Assembly: GCF_026230105.1 (NCBI RefSeq)
Contig: NC_079477.1
Span: 2,485,001-2,549,000, forward strand
Origin: Diorhabda sublineata
Taxonomy: Eukaryota > Arthropoda > Insecta > Coleoptera > Chrysomelidae
Length of the DNA stretch: 64,000 nucleotides
Reading direction: 5' to 3'
Shown piece after piece: positions 36,776-48,818 of this stretch; within the stretch, counting starts at the first letter, position 1; each line of letters starts with the position of its first letter. The notes under the pieces were generated by a model. The model had not been told where the DNA came from, searched no databases, and saw nothing but the letters and a program-made list of their open reading frames with translations. The translations under genes and the position numbers were made by a program.

Positions 36776-39700
36776 TCAATCGACATCGAGCTTTTTGAAA
36801 TGTCCATAGTAACCCAAAGTTTCAGAATTCTCAAGTGGTTGCGATCTCAAGGATTCATTAACCTTCATTGTTTTTATTTTATCGAATCTATCACTGTATT
36901 CTCTGAATTTCATCTTCCATAAATCTGTAACAATAAATGAGGTTAAGAAATTATTAGATTGGCACATAACGTTTTAATTTTTGGTTTTTCTAATAAGTTA
37001 AAGCCTTGAGGAAAGATGTTGGCTATCATCAAAGCGAAAAGGCTGAGGTTCTTAAGCCGTTAGTCTTTTATTGCTTTTGCTTTGCCAAATGACTTGGAGT
37101 AATAGTGAAGAAAGTTTAAACTGCACCCCAGAAGATTGGCAAGGGCAACCAAAAGTCTTAATCTCTGCCATGAAGAGCCACATTCGATCAAACCTAGTAA
37201 AACAACAGCTACCCCGAAGAAGGAAGTCTCTGAAGACGATAACTTGGCTATAGATAAGGTAATATCCCTACGGCTATAGGAACTTGTCGGAAGCTCCTTG
37301 GAAATATAAGCTTAAAATGTTTTACTGGATATACTAAAAGGTCATCGCTTGTTTAGTGATCGGAAACTGAACAAACAACAGCTTAGAAAAAACCGAACAA
37401 CATTCAAAAGCTGAGTTGTCTTCGTATCACAGGGACAACATCAACCACAGCCATAGAGGCGTTGCTAAATCTGCCTTTTCTTCACCTTATAGTAAAAATG
37501 GAGATGCCCAAGCAATTTACCTTGTAAATCATCTAAAGATCTTTCCGTACCTCCATAATCACTTGGTAATATAGACTTCGGAATGTAATTATACAAATTT
37601 TCGAAATTTTCATGCAAGATAATCTAAAAATTATTATTTAATAGTTTCGAAAGCAATTTTCATATTCAATTAGCTTCTTAAACTCACCCTATCCATGAAT
37701 TTCTTTTTAATAACTGTTTTCGCAATCGTCAATAGTATTTTCACAAGATCATGTTTGTAATTTAGTATATGAATTTCAGCTATTCGAAGACTTTTACTTT
37801 TCTGAAATCGAATAAAAAATATTATTATTTCTAATTCATACCATCACCTTTTCATTCATCACAGGAAAAAATGTCATTGAGGAAACGTATTATGGTGATT
37901 TTTGCCTAGTGTAGCTATCAGTCTACCAAAAATACCATCAAGTATGAAATAGTACAGTCACCACAATTAGGTTGGTATTCCTGGAACCTTTGGTGAACAG
38001 TCATCACATTTAAGTTGGTATTTCTGGAACCTTTGGTTGGGTAGGCTTACTAGATGATAATAACTTAGTTTTCTGGTGATATCCAACTAAAATCGGAAAA
38101 ACTGCACCCGTAGCTTATCAAACAAAGAAAGTTCTACGAAAAATGACACCTGACAGACGTTTAATGTCTTGACTTATCAAATTGGGGGAAAAGAAGACTT
38201 ACCTCCAATAAAAACAATACTTTTTTAAAGAATATCGGTGTAGCTTTACGAAGATGTGCCATCTTCATGTCTTTGTTATCAAAAATAACCACCAAAGCAG
38301 AAAAGAGGTCTTCGAAAGTTGATACTTCGAGCACATTTATTGCGTGTGTCACTATTTTGTGCGGATCGAATATTTCGACGTTTTCCCCGCATTTTATTAT
38401 TATTATTCGATACAGCTGATCAGTCAACTTTGGTAACGGGATTATTGTTCTAAAATATCAAAAAATTTTGTCATAACTTAGCTGCAGGATACTTGTAACA
38501 ATCGATTGAAGATATTTTATTCAATTGCGATGCTTGCTTTTTTAAAATATGTTAAATTGGACGTTACATCCTCAAACAGTTCTCCAAAATGTGTATCTAG
38601 TTATAGACCCAGAACTGTGGCCGATGTTGTTGAAGAAAACGAAGCGGTTTCAGTTCTCGAACAATGGATATCGGTAGCACCAAATAACTTTTTGAATAAA
38701 ACTATTTAGAAAGAATTTTGAATTTAATATTTTGGATGAAATGACTCCCTGCAGTTGGGTCCGTGTTTCTCAATATACTAGTGGATAAAATATAGTATTC
38801 TACATGCGTATAATGGCTATTTTTTACTTAGTAAATAAATAGTCGTTGGTTGTAGAATATACAACTTATTACTCACGTAATTTTAGGCAAAGTTTCTTGA
38901 TAATTTGGTAGGTTCGGATCACTATCTTCAAAAATTTCTGGTAGTAGTTCTCGAGCTGTATAATTCATATCCAAAACCTTTTTGGTTTTTTCAATGCTAT
39001 ATTTACAATTTGTTAAATAGAATTCTATTACTTCGTCAGCTGCAAAATTAATATTTTTTTCCATGTAAATCAGCATATTTGAATTGAAAAAAATGATTAT
39101 TTATGGGGAAAAATTCGAGAAAAAATAAGATTAGTCAAGTAGTCGATCATGTAAAAGCGGATTCCAAAGGTAAAATTATTACTGGAAAGTTTGGATTTTG
39201 AGATATGGCAACACTGATGTGAATATGTCAAGTTTGACATTGCAATTATAAAGTTTGACGTTAGTGGTAAACGTACTCAGAACGTGCTGTCATATTATAT
39301 TCATCTTTGTCATTTTCGTGCGATGATTTCTATGATTAAACCAACAATAATGTGTCAATCAACTCGCTTTAACTTTCAACAAGTGGCTGTCAAAAAGATT
39401 GGTTTGCTTTAGATACAACGTAATTTGACAATCGCCCAAAAAAAGCTCGTGTCGATAAACGCTAAAAGAAACGAACGAACCGAAAGTTTAAAAACAACGA
39501 ACGGAGTTATCTGTCATTTTAATATACAATTTATGATAAGACAGTGTACACTTTTAGTACACCGAGCATTAATGCTAAGAAACGAACCAACCGTGAGTTT
39601 AGAAATAATTAAGGAAGTCATCTGTCATTATAATCGGTCGTTTTTGAAAGTCCAAGTGTACACTGCGCGTTAATACATCGCATTTACTCACAATGGAACA

Positions 39701-42700
39701 AAAACAGCGGCGTGAATTGCCATTTCAAAACCATGAATGAAACGGTCATCAACAAGTGGCTGTCAAAAAGATTTGTTTGCTTTAGATACAACGTAATTTG
39801 ACAATCGCCCAAAAAAAGCTCGTGTCGATAAACGCTAAAACAAACGAACGCACCGAAAGTTTAAAAACAACTAACGGAGTTATCTGTCATTTTTAATATA
39901 CAATTTATGATAAATAGTGTACACTTTTAGTACACCGAGCATTAATGCTAAGAAACGAACCAACCGTGAGTTCAGTAATAATTAAGGAAGTCATCTGTCA
40001 TTATAATCGGTCGTTTTTGAAAGTCCAAGTATACACTGCGCGTTAATACATCGCATTTGCTCAAATTGGAACAAAAACAGCGACGTGAATTGCCATTTCA
40101 AAACCATGAATGAAACGGTCATAAACAAGTGGCTGTCAAAAAGATTTGTTTGCTTTAGATACAACGTAATTTGACAATCGCTCAAAAAAAGCTCGTGTCG
40201 ATAAACGCTAAAAGAAACGAACGAACCGAAAGTTTAAAAACAACGAACGGAGTTATCTGTCATTTTAATATACAATTTATGATAAGACAGTGTACACTTT
40301 TAGTACACCGAGCATTAATGCTAAGAAACGAACCAACCGTGAGTTCAGAAATAATTAAGGAAGTCATCTGTCATTATAATCGGTCGTTTTTGAAAGTTCA
40401 AGTGTACACTGCGCATTAATACATCGCATTTGCTCAAATTGGAACAAAAACAGCGGCGTGAATTGCCATTTCAAAACCATGAGTGAAACGGTCATCAACA
40501 AGTGGCTATCAAAAAGATTTGTTTGCTTTAGATACAACGTAATTTGACAATCGCCCAAAAAAAGCTCGTGTCGATAAACGCTAAAAGAAACGAACGAACC
40601 GAAAGTTTAAAAACAACGAACGGAGTTATCTGTCATTTTAATATACAATTTATGATAAGACAGTGTACACTTTTAGTACACCGAGCATTAATGCTAAGAA
40701 ACGAACCAACCGTGAGTTTAGAAATAATTAAGGAAGTCATCTGTCATTATAATCGGTCGTTTTTGAAAGTCCAAGTGTACACTGCGCGTTAATACATCGC
40801 ATTTACTCACAATGGAACAAAACCAGCGGCGTGAATTGCCATTTCAAAACCATGAATGAAACGGTCATAAACAAGTGGCTGTCAAAAAGATTTGTTTGCT
40901 TTAGATACAACGTAATTTGACAATCGCCCAAAAAAAGCTCGTGTCGATAAACGCTAAAAGAAACGAACGAACCGAAAGTTTAAAAACAACGAACGGAGTT
41001 ATCTGTCATTTTAATATACAATTTATGATAAGACAGTGTACACTTTTAGTACACCGAGCATTAATGCTAAGGAACGAACCAACCGTGAGTTCAGAAATAA
41101 TTAAGGAAGTCATCTGTCATTATAATCGGTGGTTTTTGAAAGTTCAAGTGTACACTGCGCATTAATACATCGCATTTGCTCAAATTGGAACAAAAACAGC
41201 GACGTGAAGAGCCATTTCAAAACCATGAATGAAACGGTCATCAACAAGTGGCTGTCAAAAAGATTTGTTTGCTTTAGATACAACGTAATTTGACAATCGC
41301 CCAAAAAAAGCTCGTGTCGATAAACGCTAAAACAAACGAACGCACCGAAAGTTTAAAAACAACTAACGGAGTTATCTGTCATTTTTAATATACAATTTAT
41401 GATAAATAGTGTACACTTTTAGTACACCGAGCATTAATGCTAAGAAACGAACCAACCGTGAGTTCAGTAATAATTAAGGAAGTCATCTGTCATTATAATC
41501 GGTGGTTTTTGAAAGTCCAAGTGTACACTGCGCGTTAATACATCGCATTTGCTCAAATTGGAACAAAAACAGCGACGTGAATTGCCATTTCAAAACCATG
41601 AATGAAACGGTCATAAACAAGTGGCTGTCAAAAAGATTTGTTTGCTTTAGATACAACGTAATTTGACAATCGCTCAAAAAAAGCTCGTGTCGATAAACGC
41701 TAAAAGAAACGAACGAACCGAAAGTTTAAAAACAACGAACGGAGTTATCTGTCATTTTAATATACAATTTATGATAAGACAGTGTACACTTTTAGTACAC
41801 CGAGCATTAATGCTAAGAAACGAACCAACCATGAGTTTAGAAATAATTAAGGAAGTCATCTGTCATTATAATCGGTGGTTTTTGAAAGTCCAAGTGTACA
41901 CTGCGCGTTAATACATCGCATTTGCTCAAATTGGAACAAAAACAGCGACGTGAATTGCCATTTCAAAACCATGAATGAAACGGTCATAAACAAGTGGCTG
42001 TCAAAAAGATTTGTTTGCTTTAGATACAACGTAATTTGACAATCGCCCAAAAAAAGCTCGTGTCGATAAACGCTAAAAGAAACGAACGAACCGAAAGTTT
42101 AAAAACAACGAACGGAGTTATCTGTCATTTTAATATACAATTTATGATAAGACAGTGTACACTTTTAGTACACCGAGCATTAATGCTAAGGAACGAACCA
42201 ACCGTGAGTTCAGAAATAATTAAGGAAGTCATCTGTCATTATAATCGGTGGTTTTTGAAAGTTCAAGTGTACACTGCGCATTAATACATCGCATTTGCTC
42301 AAATTGGAACAAAAACAGCGACGTGAAGAGCCATTTCAAAACCATGAATGAAACGGTCATCAACAAGTGGCTGTCAAAAAGATTTGTTTGCTTTAGATAC
42401 AACGTAATTTGACAATCGCCCAAAAAAAGCTCGTGTCGATAAACGCTAAAACAAACGAACGCACCGAAAGTTTAAAAACAACTAACGGAGTTATCTGTCA
42501 TTTTTAATATACAATTTATGATAAATAGTGTACACTTTTAGTACACCGAGCATTAATGCTAAGAAACGAACCAACCGTGAGTTCAGTAATAATTAAGGAA
42601 GTCATCTGTCATTATAATCGGTGGTTTTTGAAAGTCCAAGTGTACACTGCGCGTTAATACATCGCATTTGCTCAAATTGGAACAAAAACAGCGACGTGAA

Positions 42701-45246
42701 TTGCCATTTCAAAACCATGAATGAAACGGTCATAAACAAGTGGCTGTCAAAAAGATTTGTTTGCTTTAGATACAACGTAATTTGACAATCGCTCAAAAAA
42801 AGCTCGTGTCGATAAACGCTAAAAGAAACGAACGAACCGAAAGTTTAAAAACAACGAACGGAGTTATCTGTCATTTTAATATACAATTTATGATAAGACA
42901 GTGTACACTTTTAGTACACCGAGCATTAATGCTAAGAAACGAACCAACCATGAGTTTAGAAATAATTAAGGAAGTCATCTGTCATTATAATCGGTGGTTT
43001 TTGAAAGTCCAAGTGTACACTGCGCGTTAATACATCGCATTTGCTCAAATTGGAACAAAAACAGCGACGTGAATTGCCATTTCAAAACCATGAATGAAAC
43101 GGTCATAAACAAGTGGCTGTCAAAAAGATTTGTTTGCTTTAGATACAACGTAATTTGACAATCGCTCAAAAAAAGCTCGTGTCGATAAACGCTAAAAGAA
43201 ACGAACGAACCGAAAGTTTAAAAACAACGAACGGAGTTATCTGTCATTTTAATATACAATTTATGATAAGACAGTGTACACTTTTAGTACACCGAGCATT
43301 AATGCTAAGAAACGAACCAACCATGAGTTTAGAAATAATTAAGGAAGTCATCTGTCATTATAATCGGTGGTTTTTGAAAGTCCAAGTGTACACTGCGCGT
43401 TAATACATCGCATTTGCTCAAATTGGAACAAAAACAGCGACGTGAATTGCCATTTCAAAACCATGAATGAAACGGTCATAAACAAGTGGCTGTCAAAAAG
43501 ATTTGTTTGCTTTAGATACAACGTAATTTGACAATCGCCCAAAAAAAGCTCGTGTCGATAAACGCTAAAAGAAACGAACGAACCGAAAGTTTAAAAACAA
43601 CGAACGGAGTTATCTGTCATTTTAATATACAATTTATGATAAGACAGTGTACACTTTTAGTACACCGAGCATTAATGCTAAGAAACGAACCAACCGTGAG
43701 TTTAGAAATAATTAAGGAAGTCATCTGTCATTATAATCGGTGGTTTTTGAAAGTCCAAGTGTACACTGCGCGTTAATACATCGCATTTGCTCAAATTGGA
43801 ACAAAAACAGCGGCGTGAAGAGCCATTTCAAAACCATGAATGAAACGGTCATAAACAAGTGGCTGTCAAAAAGATTTGTTTGCTTTAGATACAACGTAAT
43901 TTGACAATCGCCCAAAAAAAGCTCGTGTCGATAAACGCTAAAAGAAACGAACGAACCGAAAGTTTAAAAACAACGAACGGAGTTATCTGTCATTTTAATA
44001 TACAATTTATGATAAGACAGTGTACACTTTTAGTACACCGAGCATTAATGCTAAGAAACGAACCAACCGTGAGTTTAGAAATAATTAAGGAAGTCATCTG
44101 TCATTATAATCGGTGGTTTTTGAAAGTCCAAGTGTACACTGCGCGTTAATACATCGCATTTGCTCAAATTGGAACAAAAACAGCGACGTGAATTGCCATT
44201 TCAAAACCATGAATGAAACGGTCATCAACAAGTGGCTGTCAAAAAGATTTGTTTGCTTTAGATACAACGTAATTTGACAATCGCCCAAAAAAAGCTCGTG
44301 TCGATAAACGCTAAAAGAAACGAACGAACCGAAAGTTTAAAAACAACGAACGGAGTTATCTGTCATTTTAATATACAATTTATGATAAGACAGTGTACAC
44401 TTTTAGTACACCGAGCATTAATGCTAAGAAACGGACCAACCGTGAGTTTAGAAATAATTAAGGAAGTCATCTGTCATTATAATCGGTCGTTTTTGAAAGT
44501 CCAAGTGTACACTGCGCGTTAATACATCGCATTTACTCACAATGGAACAAAAACAGCGGCGTGAAGAGCCAAATCCAATAATAGTTGTTATAATAACTGG
44601 ATAAATTGTTCGATTAAAGCGACGTAGGATTGTCAATTCAGAATAGTACGTCAGCATTTGTTTGCTAGAAGTGTTCGAAAAAATCAAAATGGAAGAGGAC
44701 GAAAATGCTAACTGTCATACATCAGTTCAAACAGAAACATTTTTGAACAGTCAAAACATCGAATTGATATATGGATCTTGAATAACGCTCAAGAATCGTT
44801 GAAATTCGACTAAATCATTTTGAGAAAGAAAACGTGTCGGTTAAGGAAGAAGATAAGTCATTTGGTTCTTCCCGCAGATACGGATTCCAGAGAATTAACC
44901 AGACTCGAATTGTTCTTCGATATTTGGCACTTTCCAGAAACAAAAATACTTTTACCGAGAAAGTAAATTGATTGAATAACGTTGAAAATCACTAATTGAA
45001 TACCTAGAATTAAAAATTCAGTAAATATGCAATCGAAAAAATACTTTAATATGCGTACAGCATAGAATCCGCTTTTCGTAATATTTAAATCAAGTCTTCT
45101 TACTTACCAGGAACTTCTGGTAAATGTTGCTGCGTTTTTAACCATTCTTTTATAGTTGAAATGTCTCTTTCGACATCTTTGGATGATTTTTCGTATTTTT
45201 CCCTCACTTTTTTTCTATCGGTTTCAATTAGAGTTGTTGTATCCAT
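36776..45246 (-). CDS. CRAL-TRIO lipid-transfer protein (alpha-tocopherol transfer protein-like), gene A, 304 aa
   Basis: Exons on the minus strand are 45246-45108, 39039-38877, 38449-38203, 37801-37688, 37623-37521 and 36924-36776; all are GT-AG and total 915 nt. Residues 1 to about 100 form the helical CRAL-TRIO N lobe (EKYEKSSKDVERDISTIKEW, FYLTNCKYSIEKTKKVL). The lipid-binding CRAL-TRIO fold follows: IIPLPKLTDQLYRIII, VVIFDNKDMKMAHL, the hydrophobic LRIAEIHILN strand, then LYNYIPKSILPSDYGG with the conserved DYGG at 243-246. The C-terminus ends LGYYGHFKKLDVD. Relatives are soluble carriers of hydrophobic ligands such as tocopherol, retinoids or phosphoinositides; the ligand here is unknown. 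Intron 1 is about 6 kb and nearly filled by the 373-bp satellite. The product is paralogous to genes B and C. Confidence 0.93.
39370..44571. repeat. 373-bp satellite, about 14 copies, inside intron 1 of CRAL-TRIO gene A
   Basis: Units recur exactly every 373 bp (39425, 39798, 40171, 40544, 40917 and so on to 44274). Most keep an identical 82-codon plus frame and a 64-codon minus frame, which reflects near-identity of units rather than coding. A variant unit type with a 1-bp change and a short deletion (GATAAATAGTG in place of GATAAGACAGTG) occurs at 39798, 41290 and 42409. The blocks starting at 41290 and 42409 are duplicated as a 1119-bp three-unit segment. Each unit has a small palindrome, GTGTACACTTTTAGTACAC. 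Confidence 0.97.
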
Positions 45247-45318
45247 GATTTAGAAACTGTTATTGTTGATTTAAAACATTGTTAAGTTAAAACAGATTGA
45301 AAAGGAAATACAAAGTAA

Positions 45319-45335
45319 CATAATTATATATAAGG
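45319..45335 (-). promoter_or_regulatory. Candidate TATA element of CRAL-TRIO gene A
   Basis: On the minus strand CCTTATATATAATTATG lies about 80 nt upstream of the ATG at 45246. Genes B and C have similar TATA motifs at 50-65 nt from their start codons. Confidence 0.45.
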
Positions 45336-45339
45336 CAAT

Positions 45340-46339
45340 TATTTTCAATCTGTAATTACTTTAAATTATATCATTTTAATAAATAATTTGTTATTCAGAA
45401 ATTTTTTAAAAAAATGTGTAATCAAACGAATCATATTTTCAACACGATAGATTTGTCAGGGGCGGTTTCTACCTAAAACCTATAAAATTATTTCTATAAT
45501 TCATCAAAAACAAACGAAATTAGTCGGTAACTTTATATTTTATTACGATTTATATTTGTTTGTGTTTATTTTGAGTTTTGTTCAAATATTGAAGAAATCG
45601 ATACATTTTTCGTATTTATTTACACACTGTACACTTAACTTACAATAATTTACTTACTTTTTCACTACTATTGACTTAAAACTTACTGCATTTACACAAA
45701 TCGTTTAGATGCTTAAATAAAATTCTAGAAACAAACAAATAGAAAATATTTTGGAAGATATACTGTAAATAAATTTCCTGCTATGATAAAAAGTGCTAAA
45801 AGGAAATATCAAAGACGCGCCCGCCATTTATAAAAAGCGGAAGAGAGGCTTCGCGCGAATTCGTCGAATTTTAATATTCCCTTGTATCTGGACAGGGCCG
45901 GCCTAAGAACCCATTTCGTAACAGTACATTTTGTTGGAAATAAGTAAAAATCGAGATTTTAGTACCACGAGGACGAAAATCTATAAAATTTGACGATATT
46001 ACGACGAAAACTATTCTTGAATGGTTTCGAGAACAGAAAAGGCAAAGGTTATTTGTTATATAAAAAATGACAGTGATTGTTGCAGAAAAACCGGTCTGAT
46101 TCCATCCTTCTAATGTATCGAAGATCAGTATATTGTTGGGAAGGATCAAGCTTCCTATTTTAGTCGCCGAAGCGAAATATTTTCACTAGAAACAGTGAAA
46201 AAAACATTAGATTCGATCATATCGTAATTAATGTATAATACAAGAATCATATTAATATAGAACGTATTCACTAGTAGATAGATTTACTGGGTGACTGTCC
46301 CCAGAGCTACTTTGTGAAAATATACTTTATATATTATAT
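45340..46339. other. Spacer between CRAL-TRIO genes A and B, no gene recognised
   Basis: No conserved frame was found. A GC-richer patch at about 45810-45905 (GACGCGCCCGCC, CAGGGCCGGCC) stands out but has no recognisable function. Confidence 0.4.
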
Positions 46340-46745
46340 ACAGGGTGTTTCAAAACGTTCGCATGTGAGTTATATCATCGAAACTTTACGCTATAAACAT
46401 TCGATTGTTTGGTGATTTTTAATCGATTTTTTTCTCAATTTTCATTCGCGACATAAATGTTTTTTATATTTTATAAATGTAGAAATCGTCCTTTCAAATT
46501 ATATATATTCCGACGAGCCGTCACTGGTTAGTTGTAAGCTATTTGAGGTCAATGTTTATAATTAAATATATTAATTAGCAAAAGTAGGTGATTGAATGTA
46601 AGTACCTAATTATAATAACCATAGAAACAATATTTTTTTAACAATCACTTTATTTGCAATTTCAGAATCTCTTCAATAAGAGCCATGTCGTATTTCAAAT
46701 GACCCAACTGTATAATTAGTGATTATATCCCAAATAACACCCTGT
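46340..46745. mobile_element. Small element with ACAGGGTGTT inverted ends
   Basis: ACAGGGTGTT at 46340-46349 is matched by its reverse complement at 46736-46745. The interior (about 390 bp) is noncoding. Similar CAGGGTGT starts occur alone near 5580 and, with one change, near 52816. The terminal match is short, so the MITE interpretation is tentative. Confidence 0.4.
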
Positions 46746-47010
46746 CTATTACCGAATTGTTTTATAAATGTTATGTAACTGCTGTGTGAAGAATTTCAAG
46801 GGTAATTGTGAGTACGTTTTAGGTTATTGTTTTTTAGGAGCTTCCAGAAAAACGTTAGTCATTTTTTTTATACACAGAAGCTGCTTTCTGTTTAACCTTC
46901 AAAATATTCGATTGGAATAAATGAATTAATCTCTTTACCCAATAGTTAATCGAGTAAATTACTGAGATTAACACAATAATGAGCTTGCATTAGATTAATC
47001 ACGTCGTCTA

Positions 47011-47786
47011 ATAGTCCAGTCACTTTAGGGTTTCACCTCGGAATTTGAGATAATAATCTGGAAACTCGTATACAGCTTCATTTTGGTGTTCTAAAAGTTG
47101 TCTCAAAAGTCACATATTATATAGTGTCTGCGTCGTAAGTTATTCGAGGTCAAAGGTCACGAAAATCGGTTTTTTGCAATTAAATCCGTTTCTATTGCTC
47201 AAATGATGTTAGCACCTGTTATCAAAATTATATAGCATAAAATTTGCGACAAATTTTGTAGGAAACATTTTTTCATACAGTCAACCGTTTTTGAGATATA
47301 GAGCGGAGAACATATATACTGTAATACAAGGTCAACCGTGAATCTCGTTGAATAATACCTTGTATATAGTTATTAAATCATTACAATATTATCAATAATA
47401 AGTAATTTATATTATTAATTAGTTAATACATTGTATTGAATAATTTTATATATATATATATTGTATTACAGTATATGCGCCGGGTGCTCTCCGCTCTCTA
47501 TCTCAAAAACGGTTGACTGTATGAAAAAATGTTTCCTACAAAATTTGTCGCAAATTTTATGCTCTATAATTTTGATAATAGGTGCTAACATCATTGGAGC
47601 AATAGAAACGGAGATAATTGCAAAAAACCGATTTTCGTGACCTTTGACCTCGAATAACTTACGACTCAGACACGATATAATATGAGACTTTTGAGAAAAC
47701 TTTTAGAACACCAAAATGAAGCTGTATACGAGTTTCCAGCTTATTATCTCAAATTCCGAGGTGAAACCCTAAAGTGACTGGACTAT
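47011..47786. mobile_element. 776-bp long-hairpin element with TAGTCCAGTCA ends
   Basis: The left arm 47011-47329 and right arm 47462-47786 are reverse complements over almost their whole length, with few mismatches, around a 132-bp AT-rich loop. The outer ends are ATAGTCCAGTCACTTTAGGG and its complement. The arms contain the block TTCGAGGTCAAAGGTCACGA. No open frame is present. It is a non-autonomous foldback or MITE-type element, and its end motif is shared with the larger element at 55891-58927. Confidence 0.9.
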
Positions 47787-48084
47787 AAGGTTTATTTAGA
47801 GGCAGACAACAAGATTTTTACGTAGCCGTAGGATGATTTTCATATTATTTTCACGATATTTTTGTTCTTATTTAATCCAATCATGAAAGTTATATTTTTT
47901 TTTGGAAGAATCATACGAATTGTTAAATTTTTTGCGTGTTTTGTTTTTATCTTTAATAACGTTCGATGGATTGTCGTTCAAATATCCCGCTCATTTGATT
48001 AGTATCGATATGAAATCATCCGTCAGGTTGTCATAAGTCAAAAGAATATTGTAGTGTAAGACTTTCATTAATTCCGGAATAAAT
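47787..48084. other. Spacer, nothing recognised
   Basis: AT-rich sequence between the hairpin element and the stray satellite copy. No frames or repeats were seen. Confidence 0.4.
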
Positions 48085-48225
48085 GATAAAAGAAACAAAC
48101 GAACCGAAAGTTTAAAAACAACGAACGGAGTTATCTGTCATTTTAATATACAATTTATGATAAGACAGTGTACACTTTTAGTACACAGCCAATTCAGAAC
48201 CATGAATGAAACGGCCATCATGTCA
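48085..48225 (+). repeat. Stray partial copy of the 373-bp satellite
   Basis: Bases 48093-48185 match the satellite unit almost exactly (GAACCGAAAGTTTAAAAACA onward through TGTACACTTTTAGTACAC). The sequence then jumps to the CCATGAATGAAACGG part of the unit, missing the middle. It lies 3.5 kb from the main array, upstream of gene B. Confidence 0.85.
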
Positions 48226-48769
48226 CACCCGAAACAAAATAACAATCGAACAATGGGCAGAAAGAAAGCAAAGACCGTTACATCTGCGCAGTCTCTCGCC
48301 GTATCTCTGCGCCGTATCGAATTTGAGACTGACATAAAATCATCAAGGAAAACAGTAACTTTACGTCGTGTTAACTTTTCCAATGTATATTATATCATTG
48401 TGATTAATATTTACAGCAAGGTAAATAATTCGATTGAAACAAATACATTGTTTTCATTAATGATGATTGTCCTTGTCGTAATTTATGTTTAAATTAATAA
48501 ATCCACTATATTTGATTGATTTACTTAAAATATCAATCGCATTAAATACAATACCTACTTCAAAATAAATACAGTTACACATGTCTCTTACTTTACGGTA
48601 AAATTATTTAAATCTGTAACGTTATCGATGTAAAACCTAATTATTTTGTACTGTTTACATAAGGAAATATATCCTTGACGACGCTGTATTGTCGTTTTGT
48701 GACTTCTATCTGTAGCCACGTTTCATTGAATTTCTTTAAATCTGGCAACAATGGTGCGTGTACCTTGCG

Positions 48770-48782
48770 CGTATATAAATAA
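48770..48782 (+). promoter_or_regulatory. Candidate TATA box of CRAL-TRIO gene B
   Basis: CGTATATAAATAA lies about 40-50 nt upstream of the ATG at 48819, after a short GC-richer stretch (GGTGCGTGTACCTTGCGC). The spacing implies a very short 5' UTR. Confidence 0.5.
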
Positions 48783-48818
48783 TTCCGGTGCCTACTTTTA
48801 AATTAATTTAAATTTACA

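Noticed and set aside
39425..44522. Repeated 82-codon plus and 64-codon minus open frames every 373 bp
   Set aside because: They track the satellite unit on both strands at once and are open only because the units are nearly identical. The variant units break them without compensation.
48157..48492. A 111-codon plus frame upstream of gene B
   Set aside because: Its start lies in the stray satellite copy, and the rest shows no recognised domain.
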